From Salinivenus sp. (lineage in GTDB: Bacteria > Bacteroidota > Rhodothermia > Rhodothermales > Salinibacteraceae): 44,824 nucleotides of DNA. A program made the position numbers and the translations under genes. The first letter of the stretch is position 1. Each line of letters begins with the position of its first letter. Below the pieces are notes generated by a model. It worked only from the letters and a program-made list of their open reading frames with translations, searched no databases and had not been told where the DNA came from. The DNA is taken from positions 1 to 44,824 of the forward strand of contig JAHENZ010000169.1 in the NCBI GenBank assembly GCA_018609755.1, written 5' to 3'. Positions 34,935 through 43,318 of this stretch are shown in pieces.

Positions 34935-35177
34935 TTAGTGACAGTGGCCGTGTGCCTCGGACCAGACCTGCCCCGGTGGACACTCCGGCCGGTCCCCCCC
35001 GAACTGGCCGGACACGAGGACTCCGAATACGAGTGCTCCTGCGAGGAGAAAAAGACCGATGGCAATGCCCATGACCGTTTTGTTCTTGTACCACGGCGTG
35101 CGGCCCCGGCAACAGTGCTTCTACTTCTCGCCGCTGCCGCAGGGGCAGGGGTCGTTGCGTCCCGGTTCGTCAGACAT
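34935..35177 (-). pseudogene. SEC-C motif membrane protein gene with in-frame amber codon
   Basis: From ATG at 35177 the minus strand reads MSDEPGRNDPCPCGSGEK, then TAG at 35121-35123, then in the same frame KHCCRGRTPWYKNK, a membrane helix (MGIAIGLFLLAGALVFGVLV), and CPPGQVWSEAHGHCH to a TAA stop at 34935-34937. The SEC-C zinc motif normally reads CPCGSGxKYKxCC; the amber codon is exactly at the Tyr, a TAC or TAT to TAG change. The intact product would be 80 residues. Either the gene is freshly inactivated, or a base was misread, or the downstream 46 residues are made from the internal ATG. It lies 30 bp upstream of the DsbD-alpha gene. Confidence 0.8.
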
Positions 35178-35367
35178 ACGGAGCAAGGAGGGACTGTGCG
35201 AAGAGAACGAGCGTGTGCGGGACGGATTAGGACTCGTCGCCAAGCCGTATGTTTAGGGCCGTAAGGAACGTGGTGAGCCCAGCGCGGCTCCGATGCAGGG
35301 CCTACCCGAGGTACTGAAGGGACTCCTCAGCGAGGGAGCGGGCATTGGCCGGCCGCCAATCCCAGCC

Positions 35368-36387
35368 TCACCACGCACCCAGGTCAGTGCGAAGCGTAAA
35401 CTGATGGAGCCCCCCGAGGGAGGACCACGAATTGTAGGCGTAGTCGACTGTCAGGGCACTGACGGTGATCCCGAAGCCCATTCCGAGCCCGGCCAGGTCG
35501 AACCGATCGGTGAGGGCGAGGTCGCGGCTGCGCCGATGGTTGTAGCCAACCCGCAGGCGCAGCACGTCGCCCGGCTGCAGTTCGGCGCCGAACGTCACGT
35601 GCCCCAGCACGTGATCGACCGTGTCTCCTCCCTCGACTCCCTCCGAGAGGTTGGTGAGGTCGTAGCCCGTCACCGTGAGCAGCAGCGGCAGGTGCGCCAG
35701 CCGCTTCGACACGCCGAGCTGGAGGTCGAGGGGAAGGTCTTCGGAGGAGTCGGCGTAGCGATCGAGCGTGACGCCGAGATTGCGAAGCGTGAGGCCCACG
35801 GCCAATTGCCGGCTCGGCACGCGATACACGCCGCCCAGGTCCGCGGCGAGAGCAGACGCGTCCACGTCGTCGATTTGGGAATAGAGCAGGTGGAGATTGG
35901 CGCCGTACCGGACCCGCGGCCCGAGCGACCGGGCGGCGCCGGTGGTGAGCACCACGTCCCCGGCTCCAAAGTCGCCCGTGGGTTCGCCGAAGCGGTCACG
36001 TCCCTCGAACGTCCCCCAGTGCATGAACCGGAGACCGCCACTCAGGGTGACTCCCACCCCCTGAAGCGTACGGCTGTAAGCCACCGATCCCCCGTTGAGG
36101 TCCGACAGGTGATTCACGTAAGAGAAGGAGGCGTGCCGGCTCGTCGAAGGACCGGGAACGGCGGGGTTGTAGAAGAGCGCGTTCACGTCGCCGTCGGCCA
36201 CCGCTGCGAAGGCGCCGGCGAGGGCGGCCGTGCGGGCCGAGGGCTCCAGCCGCAGCACGGGGAAGCTGGTGAGGTCGGCTCCCGGCTGAGCGGGTGCTGG
36301 GGCCGTGGTACAAAGAAGGACGAGAAGGAAGGCCCCGACGCCTGCGGCAGGCATCGACACGGGGGACATCTGGACGAATCGCATCAT
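35368..36387 (-). CDS. PorV/PorQ family outer-membrane beta-barrel protein
   Basis: A 339-residue exported protein: signal peptide to about residue 34 (FLLVLLCTTAPAPAQ), then FPVLRLEPSARTAALAGAFA and GDVNALFYNPAV, the start typical of PorV/PorQ family (UPF0164) barrels, followed by FSYVNHLSDLNGGSVAYSR and repeated amphipathic strands. Length suits PorQ. In Bacteroidota PorQ and PorV belong to the type IX secretion system, but this window shows no other por genes, so a role in secretion is possible, not shown. Divergent from the MATE gene. Confidence 0.85.
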   Translation of the reverse strand: MMRFVQMSPVSMPAAGVGAFLLVLLCTTAPAPAQPGADLTSFPVLRLEPSARTAALAGAFAAVADGDVNALFYNPAVPGPSTSRHASFSYVNHLSDLNGGSVAYSRTLQGVGVTLSGGLRFMHWGTFEGRDRFGEPTGDFGAGDVVLTTGAARSLGPRVRYGANLHLLYSQIDDVDASALAADLGGVYRVPSRQLAVGLTLRNLGVTLDRYADSSEDLPLDLQLGVSKRLAHLPLLLTVTGYDLTNLSEGVEGGDTVDHVLGHVTFGAELQPGDVLRLRVGYNHRRSRDLALTDRFDLAGLGMGFGITVSALTVDYAYNSWSSLGGLHQFTLRTDLGAW

Positions 36388-36613
36388 GGTGTGCCAATGC
36401 TCGCTGTCGATGGGGGTTCCCCCTGGTGCGTCTGCTCGAACGGCCCGGTGCTGGGACGAAAAGGGAAGAGGCGGCGTTCAGTTTTCACCGCATTCGCAGG
36501 GGGTGGGAGCGAACGCGGGAGAGAGGCTGGGCGTACGGCAGGCTGGTTCTGAAAGCAAAATTCTCTGGTACGCGCTCCTAAGTAAATTTCTCATTCTCCG
36601 CTGCGGTTTCCCT

Positions 36614-38053
36614 GTGGGATCACTGTCCTCGATTCTTCGAGAGCTTCGTGCGACGCTGCGACTGGCGGGGCCGGTCGTGGCCGCGCAGCTTGCTCACATC
36701 TCGATGAGTTTCGTGGATACAGTGATGGTGGGTCGGCTGGGACCGGACGCTCTTGCCGGGGTGGCCCTCGGACACACGGCCTTTTTCTTTTTCGTCATAC
36801 TGGGGATGGGGACGGTGCGGGCCGTGGGCCCGATGGTGTCGCAGGCCGTAGGGGCGCAGGACCCCGACGTGGCCGCACGGAGCGTGCGACAGGGCCTCTG
36901 GCTGGCCCTGGGGCTGAGCGTGCCCACGATGCTCATCCTGAGTGGGATGGAGCCGCTGCTCCGGTGGTCGGGACAGAGCGAGGTCGCAACGGAGGGGGCG
37001 ATGGCGTACCTGCGGGCCGTGCGGTGGGGCGTGTTTCCCTTCCTGGGGTTTGCCGCGCTGCGGAGCTTCGTGGAGGGGCTCTCGCGTCCACTCCCGGTTA
37101 CGATCATCTCGCTCGTCGGGGTGGGGGTGAACATTGCTGCTAACGAGATTCTGATGTTCGGCCACCTGGGCTTTCCGGCCCTCGGGCTGGCGGGCACCGG
37201 CTGGGCCAGCACGATTGTGTTTTCGTGCCTGTTCGGCGCGTTGGCCCTTTTAGTGCACCAAACCTCCCCGTTTGCGGAGCATCGCGTCTTCGCTGCAATT
37301 CGGACGCCCGATCCGACGTACCTGCGGGAGTTGCTCCGGATTGGGGCGCCCATGGGCACGAGCCGCGGCATTGAATCGAGCCTGTTCATGGTGACGACCG
37401 TGCTAATGGGGACGCTCAGCACCACGGCGCTGGCGGCACATCAGGTGGCGATTCAGTGTGCGGCGTTCACGTTTATGGTGCCGCTGGGCATCGGGATGGC
37501 GGCATCGGTGCGGGTAGGGCAGGCCGCCGGGGCCGGGGATGCTCCGGGCGCCCGGCGAGCCGGAGGCGTGGCAATGGGCGTGTCCGTCGCGTTCATGAGC
37601 CTCACCGCCGCCGGATTTCTCCTCTTCCCGCGCCCAATCGTGGGGCTCTACCTGGAGCTTTCGGCTCCGGAGAACGGACCGGTCGTGCGGCAGGCAGTAG
37701 AGCTTCTCGGCATTGCCGCCCTATTTCAGATCGTGGACGGCCTACAGGTGGTGGCACACGGGGCGTTGCAGGGCCTCAAGGACACGCGCGTGCCGATGGG
37801 CATTGCGGTGCTCACGTACTGGGGCGTGGGCCTCACCACCGGGTACCTCTGGGGCGTGCGGGGTGGGGGCGGCCCCGAAGGCCTGTGGTGGGGGCTCGTC
37901 TTGGGGCTCGCCGCGGCGGCCGTTATGATGGTGGGGCGGTTCTACCAGCAGACGGCTCGCGTTCGCGGGCGTCCAGCATCTGATGAGAACGCAACTTCTG
38001 CAAAATGGGCAAAGGCGGAGGAGCGGCCGTCCCCGCTTGCGGAGGGACCGTGA
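36614..38053 (+). CDS. MATE family multidrug/metabolite exporter
   Basis: About 479 residues from GTG at 36614; a frame open from 36305 would overlap the divergent PorQ gene and lacks family similarity before VGSLSSILRELRATLRLAGP. Twelve helices in two related halves. Recognisable: LAGPVVAAQLAHISMSFVDT, VMVGRLGPDALAGVALG, a second-half start LRELLRIGAPMGTSRGIESS, and ALAAHQVAIQCAAFTFMVPLG. MATE proteins export cationic drugs or metabolites by Na+ or H+ exchange; a Na+ drive would suit a halophile but is inference. The tail after about residue 450 is charged and probably cytosolic. Single gene. Confidence 0.9.
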   Translation: MGSLSSILRELRATLRLAGPVVAAQLAHISMSFVDTVMVGRLGPDALAGVALGHTAFFFFVILGMGTVRAVGPMVSQAVGAQDPDVAARSVRQGLWLALGLSVPTMLILSGMEPLLRWSGQSEVATEGAMAYLRAVRWGVFPFLGFAALRSFVEGLSRPLPVTIISLVGVGVNIAANEILMFGHLGFPALGLAGTGWASTIVFSCLFGALALLVHQTSPFAEHRVFAAIRTPDPTYLRELLRIGAPMGTSRGIESSLFMVTTVLMGTLSTTALAAHQVAIQCAAFTFMVPLGIGMAASVRVGQAAGAGDAPGARRAGGVAMGVSVAFMSLTAAGFLLFPRPIVGLYLELSAPENGPVVRQAVELLGIAALFQIVDGLQVVAHGALQGLKDTRVPMGIAVLTYWGVGLTTGYLWGVRGGGGPEGLWWGLVLGLAAAAVMMVGRFYQQTARVRGRPASDENATSAKWAKAEERPSPLAEGP

Positions 38054-38285
38054 GAGAGAAGAGGGGTACGGCAGCTCCCATACGGGAGGCGGCCTTCACA
38101 ACAGGAGAATTGGAGGGACCGCGTCACGTCGTCGAAGGGGGCGTGGGGACAACCAGCGAGGGACGTTCAAATTACGGAAGAACTGGTCCAAATATCTGAT
38201 TTCTGCTGTGGAAGCGCTTGCGGTTCGCGCGGCTCGTCGCTTTCATGGACGTGCTCACGTCTCCGGAATTTGTGCCCCCAATTCC

Positions 38286-39743
38286 ATGGAAGAGAACACA
38301 CCCACCGCGCCCGCCCAGGACGAATCCTCGCTCGGCTTTTTCGGTCAGGTGAATCGCATGTTCGGCAATGCAGCCGAACAGACCAAGCATCCGCTGGGAG
38401 TCCTCTACCAAATCCGCGCGTGCGACAACATCATCCGCCTCGAGTTTCCCATTAAGCGGGACGACGGGTCGATTCAGGTGATCCGCGGGTATCGGGCCGA
38501 GCACAGTCATCACAAGAAGCCCACGAAGGGTGGCATCCGGTACGCGCCGAACGTGAACGTGGACGAGGTGATGGCCCTGTCGGCGCTCATGAGTTACAAG
38601 TGCGCCATCGTAGACGTGCCGTTTGGGGGCGCGAAGGGAGGCGTGTGCATCGATGCGAGAAACTACTCGCAGGATGAGCTGGAGCGCATCACGCGCCGCT
38701 ATACGTTTGAGCTGTCGCGCAAGAACTTTATCGGGCCGGGGACGGACGTGCCGGCGCCCGACTACGGCACCGGCGAGCGGGAGATGTCGTGGATCATGGA
38801 TACGATGCACCAGATCGGGGACGACGACCTGAACTCACTGGCGTGCGTGACGGGGAAGCCTGTGGGGCAGGGGGGCGTACGGGGCCGTACAGAAGCCACG
38901 GGGCGCGGCGTGTTTTACGGCATCCGGGAGGCCTGCAGCTTCGAGAACGACATGGAGGCGCTGGGCCTCGCGCCCGGGGTGGAGGGCAAGAGCGTCGTCG
39001 TGCAGGGGCTGGGAAACGTCGGCTACTACGCCGCCAAAATTCTGGAGGAGGAAGGCGGCGCCGACATCGTGGGGATCGCGGAAATTGAGGGGGCCATCTA
39101 CGATCCTAGCGGGTTGTCTGTCGACGACGTGATGGCTCACCGCGACGAAACCGGCTCCATCCTCAACTTTCCGGGGGCGGAAGACATCGAGACCTCCGCC
39201 AAGGCCCTCGAACTGCCGTGTGACATTCTCATTCCCGCCGCCCTCGAAGGGGTCATCACGACCGACAACGCGCCTCGCATTCAGGCCGACATCATTGCCG
39301 AGGCGGCCAACGGTCCCGTCACGTCTCAAGCCGACGACTTCCTGCAGGAGAAGGGCGTGCTCATGATCCCCGACGTGTACCTCAACGCCGGAGGCGTCAC
39401 GGTGTCCTATTTCGAGTGGCTCCGCAACCTCTCCCACGTGCGTCACGGACGGATGAGTCGCCGCTTTGAGGAGCGAAACGCCGAGCGCATTCTCCGCGCC
39501 GTGGATGAGCTCACGGCCGAGGACTTCGACGAAGATCTGATGGAGACGCTTATCGAGCGCGTAGGATTCGGGGCCAGCGAACGGGACCTCGTCAACTCCG
39601 GTCTCGAAGACACGATGGCCCATGCCTACAAAGAAATTCGGGCCGTCCGGAAAGAGAAAGGCGTCAACACGCGCACGGCGGCATTTATAAGCGCCATCAA
39701 CAAAATTGCGAAGTCGTATCAGCAAATGGGCATCTTCCCGTAG
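38286..39743 (+). CDS. gdhA: Glutamate dehydrogenase (Glu/Leu/Phe/Val family)
   Basis: About 485 residues from ATG at 38286; frames open further upstream are Arg-rich translation of non-coding DNA. HHKKPTKGGIRYAPNVNVDE holds the substrate Lys, KCAIVDVPFGGAKGGVCID the catalytic Lys region, FIGPGTDVPAPDYGTGEREM follows, and VVVQGLGNVGYYAAKIL is the Rossmann dinucleotide loop. NAAGVTVSYFEWLRNL-like sequence (NAGGVTVSYFEWLRNLSHV) near 376 is typical of glutamate dehydrogenases. It catalyses reversible deamination of glutamate to 2-oxoglutarate; coenzyme choice cannot be told safely. The protein is about 60 residues longer than the usual 420, with extra sequence in the coenzyme domain. Single gene. 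Confidence 0.93.
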   Translation: MEENTPTAPAQDESSLGFFGQVNRMFGNAAEQTKHPLGVLYQIRACDNIIRLEFPIKRDDGSIQVIRGYRAEHSHHKKPTKGGIRYAPNVNVDEVMALSALMSYKCAIVDVPFGGAKGGVCIDARNYSQDELERITRRYTFELSRKNFIGPGTDVPAPDYGTGEREMSWIMDTMHQIGDDDLNSLACVTGKPVGQGGVRGRTEATGRGVFYGIREACSFENDMEALGLAPGVEGKSVVVQGLGNVGYYAAKILEEEGGADIVGIAEIEGAIYDPSGLSVDDVMAHRDETGSILNFPGAEDIETSAKALELPCDILIPAALEGVITTDNAPRIQADIIAEAANGPVTSQADDFLQEKGVLMIPDVYLNAGGVTVSYFEWLRNLSHVRHGRMSRRFEERNAERILRAVDELTAEDFDEDLMETLIERVGFGASERDLVNSGLEDTMAHAYKEIRAVRKEKGVNTRTAAFISAINKIAKSYQQMGIFP

Positions 39744-40056
39744 TGGGCAGTCAAATCTGAGGCGTCGGTGTGGAGTAAAAACTGCGCTTCGAATTTTGAC
39801 TCGTCCGGTGGTGAAGTGCTCCTCGACACGATAACCGGTTTGCGCTGTTTGTTTTCGCGAGACGGCATCGGGCACATGGCGGACTGAGACGTGTCTTCTC
39901 GTCCCCGCAGACCGGATGCGCAGAATGAGTCCGTCCCGTCGAACGGGTATTTTTTAGGAAAGGCACACACATTCTGAAACGTCAGCGGGCGTTTGGGTTT
40001 GACTCGCCGGGACGACCGTCTCATTTCCAGTGCCCGAGCAGAGTGTTCACGTCAAC

Positions 40057-41364
40057 ATGACGCTTGTCCAGTCGTCGCGGCTCCGGATTGCCACGTTCTC
40101 GGGGCTTTACCTCGTGCAGGGCATTCCCACTGGGTTCATCACCATCACCCTGGCGGCGTTTCTCGCAGATCAGGGATACTCGGCCGGTGCCGTGGCGCAG
40201 CTCATGGCCATCAACTACGTGCCGTGGGGCCTCAAGGTGCTCTATGCACCGTACCTCGACCGCTACAAGCACTCGGCGATGGGGCGGCAGCGGCCGTGGC
40301 TGCTTCTTGCCCAGAGCGGCATGCTGGTCTCGATCGGCATTCTCTTCGCGGTGCCGGGCGTCGGGATCGGCCTCTGGCCCATCGCGGCGATCATCTTCGT
40401 GTACAATCTGTTCGGGGCGCTGCAGGACGTGGCGACCGACACGCTGGCGGTGGGCCTGCTGGACGACGACGAGTATGGGTTCGTGAGTGGGACGATGTGG
40501 AGCAGCAAGATCGTGGGCATCTCGATCGGCGGGGCGGGCATGGGCACCGTGCTCTCGCAGTATGGATGGCGGCCGGCCATCGGCATTCAGCTGGTCCTCC
40601 TGCTGGCAGCCATGCTTCTGCCCCTCCTCGTTCGGGAGCGGCCGGAGGACCAGTACCTGGCACAGCCCTTTCCGAACGACGGGGACGGGCGGGAGCTCTC
40701 CGACGACGCGACCTTTGAGAGCGTGCGCGACGTCGTCGACCAGATTATCGAGACCTTCCGCCAGCCCGTGGCGGCCATTCTTGCGCTCTTGGCCCTGTTG
40801 GCCGCCGTACCCACTCGCATGATGGTGACCTACGGTCCGGTCTTTACGGTGCAGACGCTGGGGTGGACGGACGTGGGGTACTCTCAGTTTGCGGGCGGTC
40901 CGGCCCTTGTGGCGGGGGCAGCCGGGGCGGTCATCGGCGGCTGGCTAGCGGACCGGGTGGGACGGCGTCGCGTGGTGCTGGCGGCGATTCTCGGCATCAT
41001 GGGAATGTTTCTCTCGTTTGCTATTGCGAAGCCCGTATGGTCGACCACCGGCGTCGTGGTGGCCTTTCTGTTGCTCGGCATGTTCTTCGACATGACGCTC
41101 CGCATGGCCCTGCAGGCCATCTACATGAGCACCACCCGCGAGGCGGTGATGGCCACCCAGTTCACGATCTACATGACGCTGGGCAACATGAGCAACGTCG
41201 TGGGCAGTGCCATAATCACGCCGCTCGACGCACTCGTTTCGCCGCAGTCCATCTTTCTTTGCTCGGCGGGGCTCGGCATCATTCCGCTGCTGCTCCTGTA
41301 CGGGTTGCCCGCTCCGTCGGCGGCAGACGAGCCGACGGAACCTGAACCGGCGTCTGCCCCATAG
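40057..41364 (+). CDS. MFS transporter, AmpG-like
   Basis: About 435 residues from ATG at 40057; an in-frame GTG at 40030 would add nine residues. Twelve helices. FSGLYLVQGIPTGFITITLA and YVPWGLKVLYAPYLDRYKHS, with the conserved DRYxHxxMGRQRPW loop after helix 2, resemble the AmpG/PAT branch of the major facilitator superfamily, and ADRVGRRRVVLA marks the second half. A charged cytosolic loop (about 205-245) separates the halves. AmpG carries muropeptides; other members carry acetyl-CoA or siderophores, so the substrate stays open. It is followed 43 bp later by the CapA-like gene on the same strand, so they may form an operon. Confidence 0.85.
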   Translation: MTLVQSSRLRIATFSGLYLVQGIPTGFITITLAAFLADQGYSAGAVAQLMAINYVPWGLKVLYAPYLDRYKHSAMGRQRPWLLLAQSGMLVSIGILFAVPGVGIGLWPIAAIIFVYNLFGALQDVATDTLAVGLLDDDEYGFVSGTMWSSKIVGISIGGAGMGTVLSQYGWRPAIGIQLVLLLAAMLLPLLVRERPEDQYLAQPFPNDGDGRELSDDATFESVRDVVDQIIETFRQPVAAILALLALLAAVPTRMMVTYGPVFTVQTLGWTDVGYSQFAGGPALVAGAAGAVIGGWLADRVGRRRVVLAAILGIMGMFLSFAIAKPVWSTTGVVVAFLLLGMFFDMTLRMALQAIYMSTTREAVMATQFTIYMTLGNMSNVVGSAIITPLDALVSPQSIFLCSAGLGIIPLLLLYGLPAPSAADEPTEPEPASAP

Positions 41365-41407
41365 AGGGCTGTGCCCATTCACTGTCCCGGTCCGTTTTCC
41401 GTTTGCT

Positions 41408-42352
41408 ATGCGCGTTCCCTACAGTCCCTATTCCATCGGCGAGTTTCTCTCGATGGTCGGTCGGCGCTTCTCCGCGCCGCCGCCTCGGCCCGACTCATTG
41501 GACCGGGTGCTCCAGTTGCACGACGTGCCGCCGCAGCAGACGATCGGGGTTGTGGGCGACGTCTGTCCCCTGTTCGGGCGTGAGGCCCAATTCGGGAGCG
41601 GCGTGCAGTCGTTTCTGTCGGGGTGCGACGTGGTGGTGGGTAACCTGGAGGGCGTCTTCTCGGACCGCCGCTGGAAGCCGTTCTTGATGAAGCATGAGCC
41701 GAGCATCTTTGGGGTTCTGGAACGGCTTGTGCCCCAGGACCGCTGGGTGCTCACGGTGGCCAACAATCACTCGACGGATTTCGGGCCGGAGGCGCTGCGC
41801 CGCACCACGGACATTCTGGATCGACGCGGCATCCGATGGCTGGGCACCGACGAGCGTCCGCGCCTTCCCCTCGCCGATGACGTGACACTCACGACCTGGA
41901 CCTGGTGGCTCAATCGTCCGGGCAAAGGCGTGGCTCGGGAGGATCCCGGGGCTCCTGCCGAGCCCGGCCTGCACGTGGCTCTTCCCCACTGGGGCTACGA
42001 GCACGAGCGGCAGCCCCGCCCCTCGCAGACGCCGCCGGACGGGTACGACCTCGTGGCGGGGCACCACACGCACCTCCCGCAGCCGTTCGAGCAACGAAAC
42101 GATCAATTGGTGGCGTGGTCGCTGGGCAATTTCGTCACGGGAAAACAGCTTCCCGTGCTCGGGGAGGGCGCGATTCTCAAGGTTGGTCTGGCCCGCACGG
42201 GCGAGGGACCGCCGGCCATCGTGCAGGCGGAGTTTCGCGAGATTGATCTGGACCGGAACCGGGAGCGGTGTCGCGTAACGTTCCGCCACTCGGAGCCCCC
42301 ATCCGTGGCGACGGACGCCGACTCGCGCTCGGTATCCCTCGATCGTGGATAG
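41408..42352 (+). CDS. CapA/PgsA-like metallophosphatase-fold protein
   Basis: A 314-residue protein of the CapA family with a calcineurin-like fold. Motifs in order: VVGDVCPLFG (near 42-51), VVGNLEGVFSD, VANNHSTDFG, ALPHWGYEHE, AGHHTHLPQP and WSLGNFVTGK, supplying the Asp, Asn and His metal ligands. No signal peptide is seen, unlike CapA/PgsA proteins of poly-gamma-glutamate capsules, which are anchored outside; no other capsule genes are nearby. So the cytosolic variant may be a phosphoesterase of unknown substrate. It lies 43 bp after the MFS gene and its end overlaps or abuts the nucleotidyltransferase gene. Confidence 0.85.
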   Translation: MRVPYSPYSIGEFLSMVGRRFSAPPPRPDSLDRVLQLHDVPPQQTIGVVGDVCPLFGREAQFGSGVQSFLSGCDVVVGNLEGVFSDRRWKPFLMKHEPSIFGVLERLVPQDRWVLTVANNHSTDFGPEALRRTTDILDRRGIRWLGTDERPRLPLADDVTLTTWTWWLNRPGKGVAREDPGAPAEPGLHVALPHWGYEHERQPRPSQTPPDGYDLVAGHHTHLPQPFEQRNDQLVAWSLGNFVTGKQLPVLGEGAILKVGLARTGEGPPAIVQAEFREIDLDRNRERCRVTFRHSEPPSVATDADSRSVSLDRG

Positions 42353-42383
42353 CCGGTACGGACCCCACGCTGTGAACTCGATC

Positions 42384-43172
42384 ATGGTCGACCCCGAGCG
42401 CCGCGATCAGATTGCCGACCGCCTCGACGGGATCGAGGCGGAGCACGACGTGCAGGTCCTTTACGCCTGCGAGTCGGGGAGTCGGGCGTGGGGCTTTCCG
42501 TCCACCGACAGCGACTACGACGTGCGGGTCGTCTACGTTCACCCACGGGACTGGTACCTGTCGATCGACCTGGAGCAGCGCGACGACACGATCGATCCGC
42601 CGATTCGAGACGAAATTGACGTGCACGGATGGGACCTGCGCAAGGCGCTCGGGCTGTTCCGCTCCGCAAACCCCACGCTGCTGGACTGGCTGCAGTCGCC
42701 CCTCGTGTATCGCGAAGACGCGGCGGTGATGGCCCGCTGGCGCGAGCTGCTGCCGGACTACTACACGCCGCGGACGGCCGGGCACGCCTACCGGGGGATG
42801 GCGCAAAGTGTGGTGGAGCAGAGTCTGGCCGGCGAACCGATTTCGCACAAGGCGTACCTCTACGTCCTCCGCGCCCTCCTGGCCGTGCGGTGGACCGAGC
42901 AGCGCTCCGATCCGGTACCGGTGGAATTCGAACGGCTCGTGGACGCGACGGTCGAGCGGGAAGAGATTCGGGAGGCCATCGAGGCGCTCGTCGATCAGAA
43001 GCAGGCGGGACGCGAGCTGGACGCGGGGCCGCGCCACCCGGTGCTGCACGATTTCGTGGCGGCGGAGTTAGAGCGGCAGGCGGACCTGGAATGGCCCGAC
43101 TCGAACGTTCGGCCCGGCATTGAGCCGCTGAACGACTTCTTTCGCTCTGTGGTCGCCTCCCTTTCGGGATGA
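42384..43172 (+). CDS. RlaP/YcgL-like predicted nucleotidyltransferase
   Basis: About 262 residues from ATG at 42384; an in-frame GTG at 42345 would overlap the CapA-like gene by 8 bp and is the alternative. The polymerase-beta type motif GSRAWGFPSTDSDYDVRVVY near 33-52 has the GS and DxD metal-binding residues, and DVHGWDLRKALGLFRSANPTLLDWLQSP follows, as in the RlaP/DNA-polymerase-beta superfamily (PF10127 type). Such proteins accompany RNA-repair ligases or phage-derived systems, but none is seen here. Substrate unknown. Confidence 0.87.
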   Translation: MVDPERRDQIADRLDGIEAEHDVQVLYACESGSRAWGFPSTDSDYDVRVVYVHPRDWYLSIDLEQRDDTIDPPIRDEIDVHGWDLRKALGLFRSANPTLLDWLQSPLVYREDAAVMARWRELLPDYYTPRTAGHAYRGMAQSVVEQSLAGEPISHKAYLYVLRALLAVRWTEQRSDPVPVEFERLVDATVEREEIREAIEALVDQKQAGRELDAGPRHPVLHDFVAAELERQADLEWPDSNVRPGIEPLNDFFRSVVASLSG

Positions 43173-43318
43173 GACATAAGTGTCCGGGTTTGGCCCTGTA
43201 CCTCGTGTTATGGGGATGAGGACGGATTCGGCTCCTCTCCTGATCAGGCACTTCTGAACGGTCATTTCCCGGGATTGGCCATCGTTCGTATCTCATCCCA
43301 TCGATTGTCGATCTCACT

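Noticed and set aside
35293-36552. A 419-codon plus-strand open frame
   Set aside because: Antisense to the PorQ-like gene with signal peptide; composition is that of reversed coding sequence.
39930-39958. CCCGT-CGA-ACGGG hairpin followed by T residues after glutamate dehydrogenase
   Set aside because: A 5-bp stem about 190 bp after the stop codon is too weak to call a terminator with confidence.
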